11,500 nt of DNA from Chrysochromulina tobinii. Its lineage: Eukaryota; Haptophyta; Prymnesiales; Chrysochromulinaceae. Shown here in pieces: positions 6,612 to 11,500 of the stretch; positions within the stretch are counted from its first letter, which is position 1; each line of letters starts with the position of its first letter. The notes beneath the pieces are model-generated. The model was not told the origin of the DNA and made no database searches. It worked only from the letters and a program-made list of their open reading frames with translations. Both the position numbers and the translations under genes were made by a program. The DNA lies in assembly GCA_001275005.1 (NCBI GenBank), contig JWZX01001221.1, positions 1 through 11,500 of the forward strand, given 5' to 3'.

Positions 6612-7775
6612 ATGTCGGCATCGTCCGAAGTGGCTCTGCCGATCCTGCTTACCGCCCTATGCATGACGGCCATCGGGCTCCTCAGTGTTCTTCTGCGCCG
6701 CCGAACCTCGCTTGGCGCTGCGTCTCAGCCTGCGCCAGCATCGCGTAGCCGTGAGCTGAGCTGCAGCGGGCGTTGGGAGAAACGTGAGGATGACGGCTTG
6801 CGGCTGCACCCGCGCACGGCGTTTGGCTCGTGGGGACGCGGAATGGGCGAACTCATGAACCCGCGTTTCCTGCTCTCTACGGCCGAAGGCATCCTTGTGG
6901 CGGACAGCGGCAATAACCGGCTCCAAATCTTCTCAGCGGATGGCGAGCCTCTGCGCATCATCTCCGGAGGACGGCCCGGCCATCCGACGGGGCTCGCCTC
7001 GGACGGCATCCACGTGTGGGTGGCGGACAGCAGCAACTGCAGCGTGACCAAAGTCCGCCTCTCGAGCGGCAGTCCCGAGCTCCGATGCGGCAGCTATGGC
7101 TCGGCGGCCAACGAGTTCAGCGCCCCAGAGGGTCTTGCGCTTGCGCATGGGGTGCTCTTCGTGGCCGATGAGGGCAATCAGCGCGTCGTGCTGCTCGACG
7201 CAGCCACTCTCACCTGGCGTGGCGCCTTCGGCTCCCCGGGTCGCCAGTGCGGCGATCTGTGGAACCGGGGGTGGAACCCCGTGGGACTCACCGTTATTGA
7301 TCAGGAGCTCTACGTGCGCGACACGCACAACCACCGCATCCATGTCTTTGACGTGAAGGGTGCCGTGGAGGGCGCCGTGGAGGGCGCTGTGGAGGGCGCG
7401 CGTGGGCCGGGTGCGTGTGGCGCATGTTTGCGCTCCTTTGGTGGTGCAGGCAGTGCGCCCGGCCTCTTCGATACGCCCACGGGCATGGTCCACGACGGGC
7501 ATGGCCGCCTACTGGTCTCTGAGGCGGGCGCGAAGCGCATTCAGATGCTGAGCACGCACGGCGTGCCGCTGCAGGTGCTGCCGCTGCCGCACGCAGGCCG
7601 GCTCTTCGGCATGTGCGTGCGCGGAGGCGTCATCTATGTGGCTGACTATGAGAACCACCAGGTGCACGTGCTCGACCTCAAGCAGGCACCGTTGCCGCTC
7701 AGCCCGCCCGTTTCGCCCGCTCGTCCAACAGTGTCTCCTCAGAGTACGGTTGACGCACTATACCTCACGTCATGA
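6612..7775 (+). CDS. Membrane-anchored NHL-repeat beta-propeller protein
   Basis: The product has 387 residues. A hydrophobic segment at 9-28 followed by RRR looks like an N-terminal membrane anchor. It is followed by six NHL-type repeats, each with a P-x-G-[LM] or similar opening and a V-[AR]-D-x-x-N-x-[RQ]-[IV] closing strand: about 83-110 (ILVADSGNNRLQIF), 125-152, 172-198 (LFVADEGNQRVVLL), 223-249 (LYVRDTHNHRIHVF), 288-315 and 331-356 (IYVADYENHQVHVL). Six blades are typical of NHL propellers, which bind proteins, RNA or ligands; no enzyme residues are evident. A (GAVE) repeat at 250-263 lies between blades 4 and 5, in what should be a loop. The C-terminal 30 residues are Pro/Ser-rich and probably disordered. 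No introns are needed. The specific role is unknown. Confidence 0.8.
   Translation: MSASSEVALPILLTALCMTAIGLLSVLLRRRTSLGAASQPAPASRSRELSCSGRWEKREDDGLRLHPRTAFGSWGRGMGELMNPRFLLSTAEGILVADSGNNRLQIFSADGEPLRIISGGRPGHPTGLASDGIHVWVADSSNCSVTKVRLSSGSPELRCGSYGSAANEFSAPEGLALAHGVLFVADEGNQRVVLLDAATLTWRGAFGSPGRQCGDLWNRGWNPVGLTVIDQELYVRDTHNHRIHVFDVKGAVEGAVEGAVEGARGPGACGACLRSFGGAGSAPGLFDTPTGMVHDGHGRLLVSEAGAKRIQMLSTHGVPLQVLPLPHAGRLFGMCVRGGVIYVADYENHQVHVLDLKQAPLPLSPPVSPARPTVSPQSTVDALYLTS
7359..7400 (+). repeat. 12-bp tandem repeat encoding GAVE units in the NHL protein
   Basis: GG(T/C)GC(C/T)GTGGAG occurs three times, with a partial fourth unit. It encodes GAVEGAVEGAVEGA in an inter-blade loop. Confidence 0.85.
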
Positions 7776-8231
7776 GGCAAGCGGACTACGCAGGGCCGTC
7801 CATTGCGCACTGGATTCGATCAGCAACATGTGCCACCGCTCACTCAGGACGAGCATGACGCCGATTACATTTCATTCAACGCATGCTAGCGCGACTCGAA
7901 GTTGCTACATCAGGAACCAGATCAGTCAAGAGTCAGTTACCCGTATGGTTCTCCTGTACTACAATTGTACTGTATCGTGGAGCCTGTGTTTGGGGGGCCT
8001 GGGCCCGCAACGTATCGATCGACCGAGGCACCGTCGATTGGTTTCAGAAGAGGGGCGAGGGATACGTACACCGAGTACGAATCACCGACCCTACACCGCA
8101 AGCGGGCGTGGTGCATGCACGTGACACGTGGCAGCACACAACACCGTTACACGGAAATTCCCCGTCCCCCCTTGCAACCAAAAACCAAGCTTCTGGACGT
8201 GCGTGCTCGATCGAGCCGCCCGCGCGCGATC
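7776..8231. other. Noncoding stretch between the NHL gene and the recombinase-like ORF
   Basis: These 456 bases hold no ATG-initiated gene I can support. The downstream frame stays open back to 7902, but only from a TTG. Visible elements are a 10-bp palindrome TACAATTGTA (7960-7969), a CGATCGA cluster near 8015-8021, and two CACGTG palindromes at 8118-8130. The left boundary of the mobile-looking region probably lies here, but I found no terminal repeat or target-site duplication. Confidence 0.4.
8118..8130. promoter_or_regulatory. Paired CACGTG (E-box/G-box) palindromes
   Basis: CACGTG occurs at 8118-8123 and 8125-8130, separated by one base, about 100 bases upstream of the proposed start at 8232. 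CACGTG is the core site of bHLH and bZIP factors in many eukaryotes. Function here is inferred from position only. Confidence 0.3.
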
Positions 8232-10325
8232 ATGCAGACGCGCCGCGGAGCACAGAAGCGGGGTCGCGATTCTGGAGTACAAGCCGGCCCACCACGAGCA
8301 GGTGACCCTGCCGTCGGTGCCCAAGTCGAAACTCTAGCGGGCGACGAGCACATCCCCGACGCGCACGCGCAAACTGCAGAAGATGAATCAATCGCCCCCT
8401 CAGCAGGGAGCGAGGGCGGAAGCGCCAGCGAGAGTGCGCAGCCGATCAGCGGCACCGCGCCGCGCGATACCCACGATGACGAACGCCCGAACGCAGCGCC
8501 ACCCGCGCAGCAGCCGTCTCCGGTCGGCCACCTTATCAGGGTGTTCACCCCATATGGGGACCTCGATGGCACCATCGACCCCAGCGGCGCAGGCGCGTGG
8601 CACAACATCTGGGACGACACGCCGCAGCCCGGCCAACGTGGCTACCAGCCGGGCAGCTCTAGCAACTCGTCGGAGTGGCCATCGTCGGCGCTCAAGCGTA
8701 GCATGTTCTGCAACCCCTCGGGCCCTCCGCCTGCCGCGACTACGACTCCCGCGGAGCCGTCGCACGGGATGAGCGGCCAGCTGGTGCCATTCGGAGAGCA
8801 GCAGCAGAGCCGCCTCCACCCCACCAGATCCGACTCCAGCGTCAGCATGCCCGGCTCACGGCTCCAGCACATCATGCAAGGGCTGCGCGAGTCGAACCAG
8901 GCGGAAGAGCTCAAAGCGAGAGCCGAGCAGGTCGCTCGTGCCATCGCAGGAGAGCAAGAAGAAGTACGGCGAGCGCTGCTGACCTACCCCGACGGTCACT
9001 ACGTGTGGAACACGATCAGCGACAAACGGCCAAGAAAGCCAGCACTACCTATCCGAAACCGCCTTTACATCGCTACCAATACAGCACGCGACACCGCCCC
9101 AGCCTCGGCGACGTACCTGCTGCACCAACAGCACCTCGCCGAACAGCCCAGCACGCATGCCGCACACCAACGGGCTCTCGTGGTTCCCACCGGCCAGCAC
9201 AGCGGCCTCGAGCAATACCAGCCCATCGGCGTCGCAGTACCCATGGAGGCAGCGCTTCAAGGCGACGGCCGCTACGTCGCCTGGGCCAAGGCCAGCTGCG
9301 CCATCGGCGAAGCGGCGCAGCTACTCATGCCGGCTCAGTTGGGCAGAAACAAAAAAGGCGGGCCCCTCATCACTGGCAAGATGAGAGACCAGGCGAACAG
9401 GACTAGGGCCGCATGCCAGCTCGCCTCAGCCCTCTCGCTGCAGACGATTGCCGGCATTTGGGGGAGAGACCTCATCAAGACGGCCATGCGGCTCCACGAC
9501 GACGAGCCCTACAGCGTGAACTGCGCCGACGAGCTCGTGACGTTCCTCGCCCGATGGGGCACGTCCACGCTCAAAGGCGCCCTCTCCACGCTGACGCGCC
9601 TCCGGGCATACGCCGAAGCAAAGGGAGAGTACGACGCAGCCGACAACGACACGTACCCGGCGCAGCTCACTAACAGCTTCCTCGACGAGGTCAACGTCAA
9701 GGCCATCGACGCCGCCAAAGCGTACAGAGAAAAGGCCGAGGCCGAAGGCAGAGTGCTCACAGCGCAGCAGCAGAGGCGCGACGGGCGCACAGCCGCCAAA
9801 ACCGCCTTCCGCTCCCTGCGCTGGCTGCTCGACAACGTCAAGATGGCCACGGCGGCAGACGACGCACTCGTCTGCAAGCGCAAGTTTGGTACAACAATCT
9901 CCATCCCGACGCCAGCGCTCGAGCCACCACATTACGCCCAGCTCTGCTACCTCGCCGTGCACCACCACAGCCGCGTCGTGCGCGGCACCGCCGCCGGCTT
10001 CGCGCTCGTGGCTTCGCAGACGTCGAGGTTCAAGCAGGCGCAGGCGTGCGCCATCCTGGCCGAAAAGAACGGCGTGCTCTACACGTGCGTTCAGGTGGAC
10101 AAGTCCAACGAGCCGCATAAGCAGTCGCCGCGCCCGGCCTTCGGGCCTATCTTCGACGCCTACGGCTCGCGCGGCGTCATTGACGCGGTCTATGACGCGC
10201 TCCGTGACGTCGAAGCAGGCTGCTTCCTCGTCCGTGATAACGACTCGGCCTCCGGCGCACCCGTCGAAGGCTGCCTACCTGAGCCCTCTCGGCCTGGCTG
10301 CTGTGCTGTGCTTGGCTTGCGCTGA
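8232..10325 (+). CDS. Tyrosine-recombinase-like protein, N-terminal part, C-terminus lost
   Basis: This gives 697 residues from the ATG at 8232, which has A at -3 and opens a basic MQTRRGAQKRGRD stretch that could serve as a nuclear signal; the frame is open further upstream without a convincing ATG. Residues up to about 230 are Pro/Ser/Gln-rich and acidic, probably disordered. A helical middle region (about 440-560) could be the SAM-like core-binding domain that precedes tyrosine-recombinase catalytic domains. The segment FALVASQTSRFKQAQACAIL (Arg599) resembles the first catalytic Arg motif, and VDKSNEPHKQ (Lys624) the catalytic Lys hairpin. After about residue 678 (...DNDSASGAP) the frame turns into unrelated Cys/Pro-rich sequence and stops. 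The expected H-x-x-R/K and Tyr motifs are absent on this strand but present on the other at 11029-10424. It is therefore probably inactive. Family assignment is by motif pattern only. Confidence 0.5.
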   Translation: MQTRRGAQKRGRDSGVQAGPPRAGDPAVGAQVETLAGDEHIPDAHAQTAEDESIAPSAGSEGGSASESAQPISGTAPRDTHDDERPNAAPPAQQPSPVGHLIRVFTPYGDLDGTIDPSGAGAWHNIWDDTPQPGQRGYQPGSSSNSSEWPSSALKRSMFCNPSGPPPAATTTPAEPSHGMSGQLVPFGEQQQSRLHPTRSDSSVSMPGSRLQHIMQGLRESNQAEELKARAEQVARAIAGEQEEVRRALLTYPDGHYVWNTISDKRPRKPALPIRNRLYIATNTARDTAPASATYLLHQQHLAEQPSTHAAHQRALVVPTGQHSGLEQYQPIGVAVPMEAALQGDGRYVAWAKASCAIGEAAQLLMPAQLGRNKKGGPLITGKMRDQANRTRAACQLASALSLQTIAGIWGRDLIKTAMRLHDDEPYSVNCADELVTFLARWGTSTLKGALSTLTRLRAYAEAKGEYDAADNDTYPAQLTNSFLDEVNVKAIDAAKAYREKAEAEGRVLTAQQQRRDGRTAAKTAFRSLRWLLDNVKMATAADDALVCKRKFGTTISIPTPALEPPHYAQLCYLAVHHHSRVVRGTAAGFALVASQTSRFKQAQACAILAEKNGVLYTCVQVDKSNEPHKQSPRPAFGPIFDAYGSRGVIDAVYDALRDVEAGCFLVRDNDSASGAPVEGCLPEPSRPGCCAVLGLR

Positions 10326-10423
10326 GGCCCGAGGGCGCTGCAGCGGGTGCTGGGCGGGGCTGGCTCTGGCGGGCGGCGCGGCGGCTCTGTGCTGCTGGCC
10401 TCGTAGCCGTACTCGTCTGCCCT
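10326..10423. other. Spacer between convergent recombinase parts
   Basis: These 98 GC-rich bases lie between the stop of the plus-strand ORF and the stop of the minus-strand fragment. I see no motif in them. If the inversion model is right, this was originally sequence downstream of the recombinase gene. Confidence 0.4.
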
Positions 10424-11029
10424 TCAGGGGGAGTGCCCGTAGTCGCTGTCCACGCCGTCGAGGAGGCCAGACTCGTAGTGTGCTCGAGTCATTTCGAGTT
10501 GCTCTTTGCGCGTGAACTCGATATGGCATACTTGTGCGGGCGCGGGCGCTGCATCGTTGGCGGCTTCGGCATCTGGTGCGTCATCGCCGTCCGTGCCGGG
10601 CCCTTCGGCCCAGTCCATGGCGGCTAGCTCTTCGATGGTGTGCGCCGAGGCCAGTCTCTGGATGTCTTTCGACACTCGGATGGCTATGCGTGCGTCCCTT
10701 GCAAAGGCAGCGTTCTGTGCATATCTGTCCGGCAGGACCGCACATTTGAGCCTGTGTTTTTTGAGCTCTGCTGGTTCTGGGATTAGCGTGGCGCTCTGCG
10801 CGGCGCTGCCGGAGAAACGCCCGAGGCCGTGCCGCTCGATCGGCCCGAGAAGCATGCGTGCGGCGTGCTTGAGCATCATGGGCTTGAGCGAGTGGACCTT
10901 GAACTCGAGCAGCGACGGCGGCTTGCACGCGAGCGGCGGGAGCGACAGCAGAAACTGTAGCGCCGCGTCGGCCCGTCCGCCGAGGATGGGGCCGTTCGTG
11001 AAGGCGCGATCGCTTGCGATCCCTCTGCC
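10424..11029 (-). pseudogene. C-terminal catalytic part of a tyrosine recombinase, in inverted orientation
   Basis: The minus-strand reading frame is open from upstream of 11029 to the TGA at 10424-10426. Sequence resembling the second half of a tyrosine-recombinase domain starts near FTNGPILGGRADAALQFLL. It contains H-x-x-K (FKVHSLKPMML, His codon 10892-10894), a helix, then HGLGRFSGS (His codon 10829-10831), an 18-residue insert, and LPDRYAQ with the candidate nucleophile Tyr (codon 10721-10723). Lys in place of the second catalytic Arg fits my recollection of some algal recombinases, but I cannot verify it. The C-terminal 100 residues are acidic and Ala-rich. No good start codon is apparent: the fragment either begins at an acceptor-like CTGCAG (11034-11029) or is simply broken. 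It supplies exactly the motifs missing from the 8232-10325 ORF. Confidence 0.5.
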
Positions 11030-11127
11030 TGCAGCCCGGCAAAGCACCAAGTGTGCCGAGCAGCTCGTAACAAGTACGCAGCATGAGCCTCTCAGTAGGC
11101 GAAGAACAGGCCAGTAAGCCGGCGCGC

Positions 11128-11144
11128 CTTCCCTTAGTCGGAGG
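11128..11144 (+). repeat. Outlying hairpin sharing the array loop but with a changed stem
   Basis: CTTCC-CTTAGTC-GGAGG: the 7-nt loop is identical to array units 4 and 5. The stem differs on both sides yet still pairs (one G-T wobble). A further degenerate unit may sit at 11089-11105 (CTCTC, 7 nt, GAAGA). Confidence 0.55.
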
Positions 11145-11160
11145 CACACCGCAGCCCAAC

Positions 11161-11193
11161 CGTCGTGGCCCGACTGTCGAGTGGGGCACGACG
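11161..11193. repeat. Strong hairpin just left of the array
   Basis: CGTCGTG-G-CCC (11161-11171) pairs with GGGCACGACG (11184-11193): ten base pairs, one bulged G and a 12-nt loop. It could be a terminator-like or recombination-related structure; the role is unknown. Confidence 0.6.
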
Positions 11194-11243
11194 ACGACGC
11201 ACGCTCTCAAGAGCCGAGCGCGTTGCAGCATGCAAACCAAAGT

Positions 11244-11382
11244 CTCTCACCCGTAGAGAGCAGCACAAGTCTCTCACCAGTCGAGAGCAGTCAAAGTGAG
11301 TGAGCCTCTCCTCAGTCGAGAGCAGTACGGTAAGCCTCTCCTTAGTCGAGAGCAGTACGGTAAGCCTCTCCTTAGTCGAGAG
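11244..11382 (+). repeat. Array of five hairpins, each CTCTC - 7 nt - GAGAG
   Basis: Perfect 5-bp stems CTCTC/GAGAG start at 11244, 11271, 11306, 11336 and 11366 (spacing 27, 35, 30 and 30). The loops are ACCCGTA, ACCAGTC, CTCAGTC, CTTAGTC and CTTAGTC. The last two units are nearly identical over 30 bp. On the minus strand the repeat reads as ten-residue peptide units (LTVLLSTKER), but that frame has no ATG and is not called as a gene. Inverted arms around a 7-bp spacer resemble tyrosine-recombinase core sites; this is inference. Confidence 0.8.
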
Positions 11383-11500
11383 CAGTGAATCGACCCATGA
11401 GCGCGGCACAAGGGCCCACAGCGTAACGGGCGGTACATTGAGGATCAGTGTGGATAAGAGGAACAGTGGTAAGATACAGATGCCCCTCACGAGTACTATA
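11383..11500. other. Right-hand flank without identifiable features
   Basis: These 118 bases follow the hairpin array. I see no ORF starting with ATG, no further repeat unit and no recognisable element end. Confidence 0.4.

Larger units (their letters stand above)
8232..11382 (+). mobile_element. Probable degenerate tyrosine-recombinase element with hairpin array
   Basis: The element comprises the plus-strand recombinase-like ORF, the oppositely oriented C-terminal recombinase part and the hairpin array. No reverse transcriptase, transposase DDE motif or long terminal repeat is visible, so a Crypton-like DNA element is the closest class. The outer boundaries are not determined; those given are the outermost supported components. 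Confidence 0.4.

Noticed and set aside
6933-7502. 189-codon minus-strand frame over the NHL gene
   Set aside because: It is antisense to the beta-propeller repeats and has no recognisable features of its own.
7902-8231. Extension of the recombinase-like ORF to 7902
   Set aside because: It opens only from TTG. The ATG at 8115 has no support over the ATG at 8232, which has a purine at -3 and opens a basic stretch; the upstream codons look like random sequence.
9426-10118. 230-codon minus-strand frame opposite the recombinase-like ORF
   Set aside because: It is antisense to the motif-bearing plus-strand frame and has no domain content.
11244-11382. CRISPR-like array
   Set aside because: The spacing is irregular, the segments between stems are themselves repeated rather than unique, there are no cas genes, and the context is eukaryotic.
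11134-11490. 118-codon minus-strand frame with a hydrophobic N-terminus and ten-residue repeats (LTVLLSTKER)
   Set aside because: It opens only from GTG, with no ATG. The repeats follow from 30-bp hairpin units being a multiple of three. A partial exon cannot be fully excluded.

Overview
The window looks like GC-rich nuclear DNA from a unicellular eukaryote, most likely a microalga. Haptophyte is my best guess, from general resemblance only. Two genes are interrupted by short introns (94 and 119 bases) with GT/AG ends, one protein ends in the ER-retrieval signal KDEL, another begins with a secretory signal peptide, and one gene carries a WW domain. Genes are tightly packed, with gaps of about 100-450 bases. 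In-frame minisatellites (9, 12, 15 and 24 bp units) occur in several of them.

Layout: (1) 128-2435, minus strand: a two-exon gene for a tandem ABC ATPase of the ModF/PhrA type. Its second ATPase domain is split by about 170 residues of low-complexity sequence holding a WW domain. (2) 2673-3532, plus: a two-exon Canopy-family (saposin-like, six-cysteine) ER protein ending in KDEL, divergent from the ABC gene across a 237-base shared upstream region. (3) 3659-6382, plus: a 907-residue Ala/Glu-rich coiled-coil protein with a signal peptide and C-terminal membrane segments; function unknown. (4) 6612-7775, plus: a membrane-anchored NHL-repeat beta-propeller of about six blades.

(5) From about 8232 to 11390 the character changes to accessory DNA. 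A long plus-strand ORF (8232-10325) ends in what looks like the first part of a tyrosine-recombinase catalytic domain (Arg and Lys motifs), and then degenerates. The apparent second part (H-x-x-K, LGRF and Tyr motifs) lies on the opposite strand at 11029-10424. The simplest reading is a recombinase gene of a Crypton-like or other tyrosine-recombinase element, broken by an inversion of roughly 0.8 kb. To its right is an array of five hairpins with identical architecture (5-bp stem, 7-nt loop, spaced 27-35 nt), plus a sixth diverged hairpin that keeps the loop sequence and has a changed but still pairing stem. The geometry resembles core sites of tyrosine recombinases (inverted arms around a 7-bp overlap), but that link is inference.

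The housekeeping-like left part (1-7775) shows no evident functional operon; each gene appears to be transcribed separately. The most unusual items are the WW domain inside an ABC nucleotide-binding domain, the asymmetric loss of catalytic residues in the first ABC domain, the inverted split recombinase, and the hairpin array.
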